Part shown: positions 6,659 to 14,254 of the stretch, in pieces
How positions within the stretch are numbered: position 1 is the stretch's first letter
Layout: each line of letters opens with the position of its first letter
NCBI GenBank assembly: GCA_934569045.1
Contig: CAKTJX010000033.1
Coordinates: 1 to 27,861, forward strand
DNA: 27,861 nt
From: an uncultured Oscillospiraceae bacterium
GTDB lineage: Bacteria; Bacillota; Clostridia; Oscillospirales; Oscillospiraceae
Direction of reading: 5' to 3'
Translations under genes and position numbers: made by a program
Notes under the pieces: model-generated
Told to the model about the DNA's origin: nothing
The model's input: the letters and a program-made list of their open reading frames with translations, nothing else
The model's database searches: none

Positions 6659-7528
6659 ATGGCATTGACCGATAAATCCAAAGCCACCAAGCTGTGGAAA
6701 AAGAATCTGCGCAAATTCTGCAACAACAAGCTGGCCATGATTGGCTTCGTTTTCTTCGTCCTGATTACGCTGCTGTGCATCTTGGCGCCGCTGCTGACCA
6801 GCTACGATCCCAGCAAGCCCGATTTCTCCGCGATTACCGTTGCCCCCTGTGCCGCCCATCTTCTGGGTACGGACAAGCTGGGCCGGGATATCTTCGCCCG
6901 TGTGCTCTATGGCGGCCGGGTATCCATTCTGGTCGGTGTGGTCGGCGCCATGTCCGGCTCCCTGATCGGCGTGATCCTGGGCTCCATTGCCGGCTATTTC
7001 GGCAAGTGGATCGATACGCTGCTCATTCGTATCTCTGAGGTGTTCCAGACCTTCCCCAACATGATCCTGATTCTGCTGATGGTCGCCGTTCTTGGCCAGG
7101 GCCTGAACAACCTGCTGATTGTCTTCTCACTAACGGGCTGGATGACCACCTTCCGTATGGTGCGAAATGAATTTATGGTACTCCGGGAGGAGACCTACGT
7201 CAAGGTCTGCGAGGCCTTCGGCATGTCCAAGATGGCCATTATGTTCAAGCAGATCCTGCCCAATGTCCTGTCCCCCGTAATCGTTGCCACCACGGTCAAC
7301 GTGGCGGGCTTCATCTTGTCCGAGGCAGGCCTGAGCTTCATCGGCGTTGGCGTTCCCTCCTCCGTTCCCACCTGGGGCAACATTCTCAATGCCGCCAAGT
7401 CTCTGGACGTTCTGGCCAACTACTGGTGGCTGTGGGTCGTTCCCGGTGTGGTGATTTCCGTGTTCGTCCTTGCTGTCAACTTCTTCGGTGACGGCCTGCG
7501 GGACGTGCTGGACCCCAAGCAGCAGTAA
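6659..7528 (+). CDS. ABC importer permease, OppC/DppC type
   Basis: A 289-residue inner-membrane protein with a perfect AAGGAGG ribosome site. A basic N-terminal region ending NKLAMIGFVFF is the classic OppC start and leads into the first membrane helix. HLLGTDKLGRDIFARVLYGG at about 67-86 is the conserved OppC/DppC periplasmic-to-membrane junction. The coupling loop lies near 180-203 (YVKVCEAFGMSKMAIMFKQI), and the C-terminus (GDGLRDVLDPK) is the usual family ending. It pairs with the OppB-type protein upstream. The gene ends 12 bases before the first ATPase gene, so these are one transcription unit. Confidence 0.95.
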   Translation: MALTDKSKATKLWKKNLRKFCNNKLAMIGFVFFVLITLLCILAPLLTSYDPSKPDFSAITVAPCAAHLLGTDKLGRDIFARVLYGGRVSILVGVVGAMSGSLIGVILGSIAGYFGKWIDTLLIRISEVFQTFPNMILILLMVAVLGQGLNNLLIVFSLTGWMTTFRMVRNEFMVLREETYVKVCEAFGMSKMAIMFKQILPNVLSPVIVATTVNVAGFILSEAGLSFIGVGVPSSVPTWGNILNAAKSLDVLANYWWLWVVPGVVISVFVLAVNFFGDGLRDVLDPKQQ

Positions 7529-7540
7529 GGAGGAAAACAC

Positions 7541-8563
7541 ATGGATAGCAAGGATATTATTTTGGATGTTTCCCACCTGAACACCAGCTTCATGGTGGAC
7601 AAAAAAGAGATCAAAATCGTCAAGGACGTTTCCTTCCAGGTCAAGCGGGCTACCACGCTGGCCATTGTGGGCGAGTCCGGCTGCGGCAAAAGCGTAACTG
7701 TCCATTCCATCGCCAAGCTCATGCCCAAGAATGCTGTGGTCAAGGCGGAGAAAGTCCAGTACAACGCCCTGCGGAACGGCCAGGTCCACGAGTACCGCCT
7801 GGAGCAGATGGCCCCCTATGGGAAGGAAATGCGCTCCCTGCGGGGTACGGAGATCGGCATGGTGTTCCAGGACCCCATGTCCTCCCTGAATCCCGTATAT
7901 AAGGTGGGCGACCAGGTGGCGGAGAACCTGCTGCAGCACTTCAAGATGACCAAGGCCGAGGCAAAAGAGAAGGTCCTGGAGATGTTCCGCAAGCTGGGTA
8001 TCCCGGACCCGGAAAACCGCATCAACGATTACCCCTTCCAGTTCTCCGGCGGCATGAAGCAGCGGGTGGTCATTGCGCTGGCAATGATCTGCAACCCGGA
8101 GCTGATCATTGCTGACGAGCCCACCACGGCGTTGGACGTGACCATTCAGGCCCAGATCATGGAGCTCATGAAGGACCTGCAGGTCAACGAGGGCAAATCC
8201 GTGATTCTGATTACCCACAACATGGGTCTGGTGGCGGAGCAGGCCGATGAGGTCTGCGTCATGTACATGGGCCGGGTTGTGGAGTTCGGCAGCCTGGAGC
8301 AGATTTTTGAAAATCCCTCCCATCCCTATACCAAGGCCCTGCTTCGCAGTGTGCCGGTGCTGGGTCTGGCGGATGACCAGAAGCTGGAAACCATCCCCGG
8401 CGCGACGCCCAACCCTGCGGACGTGGGCGAGGGCTGCGAATTTGCCGACCGGTGCGGCGAGTGCTGCGACGCGTGCCGTGTTGGGCGCATTGCCGCCTAT
8501 GAGGTGGAGCCCGGCCATCGGGTGCGCTGCGTAAAGTTCAAGGGCTACAAGGAGGTTGACTGA
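7541..8563 (+). CDS. ABC importer ATPase, OppD/DppD type
   Basis: A 340-residue ATPase with all nucleotide-binding motifs: Walker A GESGCGKS (44-51), Q-loop VFQDPMSSLNP (108-118), signature FSGGMKQR (168-175), Walker B LIIADEPT (188-195), D-loop ALDV, and the switch histidine in ITHN. The C-terminal extension has the oligopeptide-transporter HPYTKALL motif (261-268) and clustered cysteines (C299, C305, C308, C309, C312, C330) of the kind that holds an iron-sulfur cluster in DppD-like subunits. The ribosome site AAGGAGG is ideal. One base separates its stop from the next ATPase start, indicating tight coupling. It energises import through the two permeases. Confidence 0.95.
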   Translation: MDSKDIILDVSHLNTSFMVDKKEIKIVKDVSFQVKRATTLAIVGESGCGKSVTVHSIAKLMPKNAVVKAEKVQYNALRNGQVHEYRLEQMAPYGKEMRSLRGTEIGMVFQDPMSSLNPVYKVGDQVAENLLQHFKMTKAEAKEKVLEMFRKLGIPDPENRINDYPFQFSGGMKQRVVIALAMICNPELIIADEPTTALDVTIQAQIMELMKDLQVNEGKSVILITHNMGLVAEQADEVCVMYMGRVVEFGSLEQIFENPSHPYTKALLRSVPVLGLADDQKLETIPGATPNPADVGEGCEFADRCGECCDACRVGRIAAYEVEPGHRVRCVKFKGYKEVD

Positions 8564-8564
8564 T

Positions 8565-9554
8565 ATGGCGGACAACAAGGAGATTCTGTTTCAAATCCAT
8601 GACCTGCAGCAGTGGTTCCCCATCAAAAAGGGTGTCTTGAAAAAGACCGTTGGCCACGTCAAGGCGGTAGATGGCATTTCCCTGGATATCTACAAGGGCG
8701 AAACTCTGGGCATCGTCGGAGAATCCGGCTGCGGCAAGTCCACCTTCGGCAAGTCCATTATGATGCTGGAGCGTCCCACTGGCGGCGAGGTGCTGTTTAA
8801 CTTTGACGGAACCTTCAAGGACATTACCAAGTTCAACAGCAAGGAGATGCTGGAATTCCGCAAGCGGGTGCAGATGGTGTTCCAGGACCCCTATTCCGCC
8901 CTGAACCCCCAGAAGAAGATCTATACCGCCTTTGAGGAGCCCCTGAAGGTCCACGGCATTAAGACGAAAGAGGAGCGGGAAAAGATCATGGCGGAGGTTC
9001 TGCGGATGGTCAATATCCAGCCGGATTACCTGCTGCGCTATCCCCACGAGTTCTCCGGCGGCCAGCGGCAGCGCCTGTGCATCGCCCGGGCCCTGGAGGT
9101 CCATCCGGAGGTCCTGATCTGCGACGAGCCCGTGTCCGCTCTGGACGTTTCCATTCAGGCCCAGGTGCTGAACCTGATGAAGGACATTCAGAAGGAGCTG
9201 AACCTGACTTATCTGTTCATTGCCCACGACCTGTCCGTTGTGCAGTACATGAGCGACCGGATTGTGGTCATGTACCTGGGCAAAATCGTGGAGATCGCGG
9301 ACAAGCACGCTCTCTATGAGCAGCCCCTGCATCCCTATACAAAGGCCCTGCTCTCTGCCATTCCCGTGCCGAAAATCGGCGGCAAGCAGAAGCGCCAGGT
9401 GCTCCAGGGGGAAGTACCCAGCCCCATTAAAAAGCCCACCGGCTGCGCCTTCCATCCCCGGTGCCCCCATTGCACGGACATCTGCCGGGAGGTGGACCCG
9501 GAGCTGACCCAGCGCCCCGATGGGCACTGTGTGGCCTGCCATCTGTTCAAATAA
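8565..9554 (+). CDS. ABC importer ATPase, OppF/DppF type
   Basis: A 329-residue ATPase, second of the heterodimer. I choose the ATG at 8565 rather than an in-frame TTG at 8556, because AAGGAGG at 8549-8555 is nine bases before the ATG and directly abuts the TTG. Motifs: Walker A GESGCGKS (52-59), Q-loop VFQDPYSALNPQ, signature FSGGQRQR, Walker B LICDEP with VSALDVSIQAQ, and switch His in IAHDLS. The C-terminus has LHPYTKALLSAIP and the CAFHPRCPHCTDIC cysteine cluster plus C-V-A-C near the end, as in OppF/DppF proteins. It completes a five-subunit importer. The glycosidase-like gene begins 15 bases after its stop and is very likely co-transcribed. Confidence 0.95.
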   Translation: MADNKEILFQIHDLQQWFPIKKGVLKKTVGHVKAVDGISLDIYKGETLGIVGESGCGKSTFGKSIMMLERPTGGEVLFNFDGTFKDITKFNSKEMLEFRKRVQMVFQDPYSALNPQKKIYTAFEEPLKVHGIKTKEEREKIMAEVLRMVNIQPDYLLRYPHEFSGGQRQRLCIARALEVHPEVLICDEPVSALDVSIQAQVLNLMKDIQKELNLTYLFIAHDLSVVQYMSDRIVVMYLGKIVEIADKHALYEQPLHPYTKALLSAIPVPKIGGKQKRQVLQGEVPSPIKKPTGCAFHPRCPHCTDICREVDPELTQRPDGHCVACHLFK

Positions 9555-9569
9555 CCTGCGGAGGAATCT

Positions 9570-11003
9570 ATGAAGCGATATTACGCGTTTGATCGGGGCA
9601 TTTTCCAGCCCCAGGCCCTGCACAATGTGGCCATCCACACGAACCCCGTGACCAAAGACCGGGAGAACAGCCCCATGTTTACAGAGGGCTTCTTCGGGGA
9701 GCCCAGCCTTCCCTGGGAGGTGCGCTACGACAATGCCTACCCCAACGTCATTTATGATGAAGAGGCCGGGCTGTATCGGCTGTACTACACCCTGATCATC
9801 TATGACCCCGAATCCGCCAGATACACCCGGGAGGAGCGGGCAAAGCGGCAGTATCTGCCCAAAAGCGACCGCCGCACCGCAACGGCCTACGCCGAAAGCA
9901 AGGACGGCATCCACTGGGTCAAGCCGAACCTGGGGCTGGTGGAATTCCAGGGCAGCAAGGACAACAATATTATCATGCTCTCCGCCCACGGCACCGGCGT
10001 GATGCTGGACCGGGAGGAGCTGAATCCCAAGCGCCGCTACAAAATGATGATGATGCTGGATGTGGTGGGCGTGGAGTCCAGGATGGCGGTGAGCTTCTCG
10101 CCCGATGGCATCCACTGGGAGGAGCCCATTGTGTGGCCCAAGTACACGGCCCGGGGGGATTCCCACAACTTCATTTTCCGGGACCGCAAGGATGGAAAGT
10201 TCAAGCTGATCACCCGTATCTGGCGCAACAATCTGCGGCTGTCCGCTCTGAGCGAGAGCACAGATTTTATCAACTGGTCCGAGCCCAAGGAGATTCTCCG
10301 GGGCTGGGGCTGGGAGTCTCAGGTCTATTCCATGCCGGTGTTCCCGGTGGGAGATATCTACCTGGGCCTGGCCTCCATGTTCCACGAAGGGGACCAGACC
10401 GCGCCCAATTTCGACACCGTGGACTGTGAGCTGACCTATGCCACCAAGCTGGACGTGTTTGACTATGTGGACCCCGGCGTCAGCTTCATCCCCAGAGGCG
10501 AGGGCCGCTACCCCAACGGGGAATTTGACTGCGGCTGTGTCTACTCCGCGGCTCCCCTGGAGATGGACGGTCGGCTCTGCTTCTACTACATGGGCGGCAA
10601 CGGCCAGCACACCAACTACCGGGAGACCAGCTTCGGCCGGGCCTTCCTGGAAAAGGACAAGTACGCCTATATGAGCCAGCGGGACGAGGCCCAGCCCGGT
10701 ACCATGGTCTCTGCCGCCGTCCATTTCTACGGCGAAAAGCTCCGCGTTCTCTGTGATGTGGAGCCCCAGGGCAGCTTGCAGGTGCAGCTGGTGTCCTCCT
10801 GGCGGGACGCGGCGGGCATCCCCGGCTACAGCTATGCCGACTGCCATCTGGAAAAGGACAGCGATGGCTGGTATACCGTCACCTTCGCGGAAAGCCTGGG
10901 CGCGTTCCAGCCGGAGAAGCAGGTCAGCATCGTAGCCAAGCTCCAGGGCTGCAAGCTCTATGCCCTGGAAGGCGACTTCGCCGCCACCTCCCACAACTAT
11001 TAA
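9570..11003 (+). CDS. Five-bladed beta-propeller glycoside hydrolase-like protein (GH32/43-like fold)
   Basis: A 477-residue protein with no signal peptide, so presumably cytoplasmic. Repeated blade motifs of the form DG-I-HW are visible: SKDGIHW (110-116), SPDGIHW (177-183) and STDFINW (230-236), typical of the five-bladed propeller of clans containing GH32, GH43, GH68 and GH130. Candidate acidic residues at the blade starts are Asp54 (RYDNAYPNV), Asp197 (RGDSHNFIF) and Glu249 (WGWESQVY), matching the nucleophile / pKa modulator / acid layout of these clans by position. After about residue 380 a beta-rich C-terminal domain follows. The exact family and substrate are not recognised. Being last in the importer operon, and cytoplasmic, it probably acts on an imported glycoside or oligosaccharide. 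A loss of hydrolase activity is possible. GGAGG precedes the ATG. Confidence 0.75.
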   Translation: MKRYYAFDRGIFQPQALHNVAIHTNPVTKDRENSPMFTEGFFGEPSLPWEVRYDNAYPNVIYDEEAGLYRLYYTLIIYDPESARYTREERAKRQYLPKSDRRTATAYAESKDGIHWVKPNLGLVEFQGSKDNNIIMLSAHGTGVMLDREELNPKRRYKMMMMLDVVGVESRMAVSFSPDGIHWEEPIVWPKYTARGDSHNFIFRDRKDGKFKLITRIWRNNLRLSALSESTDFINWSEPKEILRGWGWESQVYSMPVFPVGDIYLGLASMFHEGDQTAPNFDTVDCELTYATKLDVFDYVDPGVSFIPRGEGRYPNGEFDCGCVYSAAPLEMDGRLCFYYMGGNGQHTNYRETSFGRAFLEKDKYAYMSQRDEAQPGTMVSAAVHFYGEKLRVLCDVEPQGSLQVQLVSSWRDAAGIPGYSYADCHLEKDSDGWYTVTFAESLGAFQPEKQVSIVAKLQGCKLYALEGDFAATSHNY

Positions 11004-11006
11004 ACC

Positions 11007-11040
11007 AACACAGCCCCCCTCTGAAGAGGGGGGCTGTGTT
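11007..11040. terminator. Bidirectional hairpin between convergent genes
   Basis: A perfect 15-bp stem, AACACAGCCCCCCTC (11007-11021) with its complement at 11026-11040, encloses a TGAA loop. It lies directly after the glycosidase-like gene and directly after the end of the minus-strand YhcH-like gene. T tracts are weak on both sides, but position and stem strength support termination for both. Confidence 0.8.
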
Positions 11041-11050
11041 GAAGCGGGGG

Positions 11051-11500
11051 TCAGACCTTGAACTTGAAGCAGGCCTTTTCTACATGGCTGACGTCGCCGT
11101 CCATGACCTTGACCATGTGGGCATCCTCGGGGTAGACGATGAGCACATCCTCCGGCGTCATGGAAAACCAGGTGGCAACGGGGCCCTCAAAGCCCACAAA
11201 GTCCTCCTCCGGCTTTTCTCTGATGACGGTGAGGGCATCTACATTGGTGACGCCGATTTTCTCGTGGCCGGACAGGAGCACATGCATATCGCCATAGTGA
11301 CGGTGGCCCTCCCAGATGGCTTTTTCCACGGCCATGGTGTCGTAGTCGAAGCGGTTGACAAAGGCGTTGTCTCCGTCAATGGCATTGCGGCCCATGGCCA
11401 GGGTGCGCAGGTCCCCGCCCAGCAGCGCCGCAATCACGGCATCCAGAGCAGGGCTCTGGCCCAGATAGCGGCGGAGGTTCTTTTTCTTTGTGTAAATCAT
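11051..11500 (-). CDS. YhcH/YjgK/YiaL family protein (DUF386, NanQ/EbgC-like)
   Basis: A 149-residue cupin-like protein. The start is set at the ATG complementing 11498-11500 because AAAGGAG lies eight bases upstream; an earlier in-frame ATG has no such site. Likely metal-binding residues are in EGHRHYGDMH (Glu64, His66, His68, His73) and YPEDAHMV (His128), with the usual H-x-D-M-H strand. Relatives include NanQ, an anomerase for sialic acid, and the EbgC subunit of an evolved beta-galactosidase; most act on sugar anomers. This supports a carbohydrate substrate for the locus. It is transcribed alone from a promoter at 11535-11563 and faces the importer operon, sharing its terminator. Confidence 0.9.
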   Translation of the reverse strand: MIYTKKKNLRRYLGQSPALDAVIAALLGGDLRTLAMGRNAIDGDNAFVNRFDYDTMAVEKAIWEGHRHYGDMHVLLSGHEKIGVTNVDALTVIREKPEEDFVGFEGPVATWFSMTPEDVLIVYPEDAHMVKVMDGDVSHVEKACFKFKV

Positions 11501-11534
11501 ATCAGCAGCTCCTTTGAAGCAAAGTCTCCCCAAT

Positions 11535-11563
11535 AGTATAGCGGGTTTTCAGAAAGAAAGCAA
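11535..11563 (-). promoter_or_regulatory. Sigma-A promoter of the YhcH-like gene
   Basis: On the minus strand TTGCTT (complement of 11558-11563) and TATACT (complement of 11535-11540) are 17 bases apart, placing the transcript start about 25 bases before the ribosome site. The plus-strand flavoprotein gene starts only 30 bases away, so its own promoter must overlap this region; none is clear. Confidence 0.7.
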
Positions 11564-11592
11564 CCATAATCATGAAAGAGTTGGTGCGTTGA

Positions 11593-13185
11593 ATGAAATT
11601 GAAAAGAGAGTGTCAGTGCGATGTTCTGGTCCTGGGGTCCGGCATCGCGGGCATCAGTGCCGCGGTGCGGGCGGCAGAGCTGGGGGGCCGGGTGGTATTG
11701 GCCTGCAAGGGAGCCCTGTTTTCCGGCTCCAGCTTCTACCCCGGCACCTGGGGCCTGGGGCTCATCGGCCCGGAATCGGAACAGGACCGGGACGACTTGG
11801 CCCGGACCATTCTGGAAGTGGGCCAGGGGATGGCGGAGGAGCCGCTGGTCCGGACCTTTGTAGACGGCATTTCCCCGGCCATCGAAAATCTGCGGGCCAA
11901 GGGCGTCCGGCTGCGCCGGGCGAATCACGCCGACCAGAAGGAATTCATCCCCTGCTTTGACCATAAGCACCGGGACTGGAACGGCATCGAGTTTGACTCC
12001 GCCCGGGAGGTGTTCTCCCGGGAGCTCCGGGAGAAGAACGTCACCGTCCTGCCCCGGTGGGAGGCGCTGCGGCTGGTGAAGCACCGTGGCAGGGTCTGCG
12101 GGGCGATCCTGGGCAGCGGGGAGAACATCCGCTATGTGGGCGCCGGAGCCGTGGTGCTGGCGACAGGCGGCTACGGCAGCATTTTCAAGGAGCATCTGTG
12201 TACCGAGGATGTGGCGGGCATGGGGCAGCATCTGGCCCTGGATGCCGGGTGCGCCCTGGTAAATATGGAGTTTATGCAGATGATGCCGGGCTATCTGCGT
12301 CCCGCCTACAAAACGATCTTCAATGAGAAGACCTTCCGGTTTACCGTTCTCAGGAAGCCGGACGGAACGCCGCTGCTGACGGAGCAGGCGGCCCGGACCC
12401 TGGATATCCGTTCGGGCTACGGGCCCTTTACCTGTCGGCTGCCGGGAAAGGCTGTGGATCTGGCGCTGTTTCGCACCGTCCTTCAGGACAGCCGGGGGGT
12501 GGAGGCGACCTATACCCGGGAGATGCGGGCGCATCCGCCGGAATTCGTCAAGACCTATTTTGACTGGCTGAAGGAGGCCAAGGGCCTTACCATGGAGGAC
12601 CCGGTCTATATCGGCATCTTTGCCCACGCGGCCAACGGCGGCGTGGCCATTGACAGCCGTGGGTTTACCGGCGTACCGGGCCTGTTCGCGGCGGGAGAGG
12701 TCACCGGCGGCATGCACGGCGCGGACCGCATCGGCGGCCTTTCTACGGCCAATGGGCTGGTTTTCGGCGGCATCGCCGGAGCTTCGGCCCTGGAAGCTTC
12801 GGGCTTTTCCCCGGAAACGGTGGATTTCCCCCTGCTCTCCGCCGGGGAGCTGGGCGAAAAACGGAGCGTTTTGCAGGAAACCATGTCCGCCAACGCCATG
12901 ATTCTGCGAAACGAGACCGGGCTGACCCAGGCCCTGGCCCGGGTGGAAGAAGACAGCGCCTGGCTTCTTGCCCACAGCGCTCCAACGGACAGTGTGGCGG
13001 CGGCAATGGATACAGTCCGGCTTCTGGCCCAGTACGATACAGCGCGGAGCCTCCTGCTGGCGGCGAGGGAACGCCGGGAGAGCCGGGGCAGCCACTACCG
13101 GGAGGACTACCCGGAGTCGGACCCAAACCGGGGAAAGCCCATCTATCTGGAAAAGCGGGACGGATGCATCCGCATTCGCCAATAA
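11593..13185 (+). CDS. FAD-dependent oxidoreductase, fumarate reductase/L-aspartate oxidase-like flavoprotein
   Basis: A 530-residue flavoprotein of the FAD-binding-2 (PF00890) type. The N-terminal dinucleotide fold is CDVLVLGSGIAGISAAVRAA with GxGxxG at residues 15-20. A second FAD contact is VVLATGGYGSIF (187-198). The family's substrate and FAD signatures appear as FAHAANGGVAIDSRG (343-357; His345 matches the substrate-binding His) and AAGEVTGGMHGADRIGG (366-382). A C-terminal helical region follows, as in SdhA/FrdA/NadB. NadB itself carries HGANRLASNSLLE where this has HGADRIGGLSTANG, and no NadA/NadC lies nearby, so it is unlikely to be NadB. It probably oxidises or reduces the locus substrate. 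The ribosome site before the ATG is weak. The SGNH hydrolase gene follows after 13 bases. Confidence 0.85.
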   Translation: MKLKRECQCDVLVLGSGIAGISAAVRAAELGGRVVLACKGALFSGSSFYPGTWGLGLIGPESEQDRDDLARTILEVGQGMAEEPLVRTFVDGISPAIENLRAKGVRLRRANHADQKEFIPCFDHKHRDWNGIEFDSAREVFSRELREKNVTVLPRWEALRLVKHRGRVCGAILGSGENIRYVGAGAVVLATGGYGSIFKEHLCTEDVAGMGQHLALDAGCALVNMEFMQMMPGYLRPAYKTIFNEKTFRFTVLRKPDGTPLLTEQAARTLDIRSGYGPFTCRLPGKAVDLALFRTVLQDSRGVEATYTREMRAHPPEFVKTYFDWLKEAKGLTMEDPVYIGIFAHAANGGVAIDSRGFTGVPGLFAAGEVTGGMHGADRIGGLSTANGLVFGGIAGASALEASGFSPETVDFPLLSAGELGEKRSVLQETMSANAMILRNETGLTQALARVEEDSAWLLAHSAPTDSVAAAMDTVRLLAQYDTARSLLLAARERRESRGSHYREDYPESDPNRGKPIYLEKRDGCIRIRQ

Positions 13186-13198
13186 GGAGTGTGTGAAT

Positions 13199-14062
13199 AT
13201 GCAGGACAAATATATGATTTTGTGTGTAGCGGGACAGTCCAACGCGGTGGGCTTTGATGAGTCCGTGATTCCGGCGGACTATGTGACCCAATTCCGCCGG
13301 GACCGCATCCGGCAGCTGGGGCTGTGGGGCGGGGACAATCTGAAAATTGTCCCCCTGGAGGCCTGCGCCCAGAATTACCAGGATATGCGTCCCTACGGAA
13401 ATCCCAACAGCGACCCCAGCCAACCGGGCACCCGGGGGATGCATCTGCCGCTGGCGGACCTGCTACTGGACGCAATTCCGGCGGATTATGATATCCTGGT
13501 GCTGCCCTGCGCCTACGGCGGCGCGGGCTTTACGGTGGGGGAGACCGGCAGCTACGATGCCGCCGCGCTCCGCCCCTCGGAGGGCCGCCTCCGCTGGGGG
13601 GTCCATTCCCCCTTCTATCTGGCCATGCGGGACCGGATCGCCTACGCGCTGGACCGGAACCCGGCGAATCAGTTCCTGGGCCTGGTGTGGCTCCAGGGAG
13701 AGTTTGACTATGAAAATGGGGACGCCCAGATTGCGGGCTTTGAAGAAATGGCGGCGGACTTTCTGAATACCTTCGGCAGGCGGTACCCCGGCCGCGTCTA
13801 CCGGGGGGACTGGAACCGGGATATCTGGTACAATGTGGAGACCGTGGCCTATTGGTACACTGTAGGCCAGTGCCAGAAAATCTGGGACCACTACCGGGCC
13901 TGGAATTCCACAACCTATGTGGAAATCCCCCGGGACACGGAATCCAACGCGGTGAACGGCACCGGCGCGACCACCGCCCTGCGGCAGTCCCATTTCGGAA
14001 ACAACGCGTTCCAGAGGGTAGTGGCCCCCCGGGTGGCGGAGGCAATCCGGAAAAGACTGTAA
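13199..14062 (+). CDS. SGNH hydrolase-like protein, sialate O-acetylesterase (SASA) family
   Basis: A 287-residue protein without a signal peptide. The start at 13199 is fixed by AAGGAGTG seven bases upstream; earlier in-frame methionines lie within the flavoprotein gene. Block I is VAGQSNAVG with the nucleophile serine in GQSN (residues 12-15). LPCAYGGAG provides the oxyanion glycine, and WLQGEFDYENGD matches the W-x-Q-G-E block of the SASA family. The catalytic histidine is likely His265 in SHFGNNAF. The acidic residue normally three before this His (DxxH) is replaced by Arg262, which is unusual. Family members remove O-acetyl groups from sialic acids or plant and bacterial glycans. Here it likely de-esterifies an imported sugar, in step with the flavoprotein and YhcH-like protein; this is inference from context. 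Confidence 0.8.
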   Translation: MQDKYMILCVAGQSNAVGFDESVIPADYVTQFRRDRIRQLGLWGGDNLKIVPLEACAQNYQDMRPYGNPNSDPSQPGTRGMHLPLADLLLDAIPADYDILVLPCAYGGAGFTVGETGSYDAAALRPSEGRLRWGVHSPFYLAMRDRIAYALDRNPANQFLGLVWLQGEFDYENGDAQIAGFEEMAADFLNTFGRRYPGRVYRGDWNRDIWYNVETVAYWYTVGQCQKIWDHYRAWNSTTYVEIPRDTESNAVNGTGATTALRQSHFGNNAFQRVVAPRVAEAIRKRL

Positions 14063-14078
14063 ATATGCTTTGAAAACA

Positions 14079-14127
14079 AACACAGTGCCACGCCCCGGAT
14101 CAGGCAAAAGGGGGCAGGCACTGTGTT
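14079..14127. terminator. Hairpin between the hydrolase gene and adhE (convergent ends)
   Basis: AACACAGTGCC (14079-14089) pairs perfectly with GGCACTGTGTT (14117-14127), and an inner GCCCC/GGGGGC stem extends it. It lies 16 bases after the hydrolase stop. The minus-strand side runs into TTGTTTTC, so it may also terminate adhE, which ends 128 bases away. The rest of 14128-14254 shows no gene. Confidence 0.7.
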
Positions 14128-14254
14128 CGTGTATCGATATGTGGACTTAGGAGGTGTCCCGTATCTTCATAGATAGGATAGCATAGCTTCTCGCGTTTGG
14201 GTAATCCGAATCGGGAGATGCGGTATTGGATTTAGAGCATGTCGGTATCTTTCG

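Noticed and set aside
8556..8564. TTG start for the second ATPase, nine bases upstream of the chosen ATG
   Set aside because: The ribosome site directly abuts the TTG, whereas it is ideally spaced for the ATG at 8565.
7130..8578. Long minus-strand open frame opposite the permease and first ATPase genes
   Set aside because: Shadow of conserved ABC transporter genes; no domain recognised.
8538..10994. Very long minus-strand open frame (over 800 codons) opposite the second ATPase and glycosidase-like genes
   Set aside because: It is antisense to well-supported genes, has a repetitive Gly/Val/Leu/His-rich composition with no recognisable domain, and reflects codon bias of the true strand.
11593..13185. 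L-aspartate oxidase (NadB)
   Set aside because: The key HGANRLASNSLLE segment is altered and no NAD biosynthesis partner gene is adjacent; a general fumarate-reductase-like call is safer.
11497..13242. Long minus-strand open frame opposite the flavoprotein gene
   Set aside because: Shadow; Pro/Arg/Gln-rich product with no known motifs, while the plus strand has intact FAD motifs.
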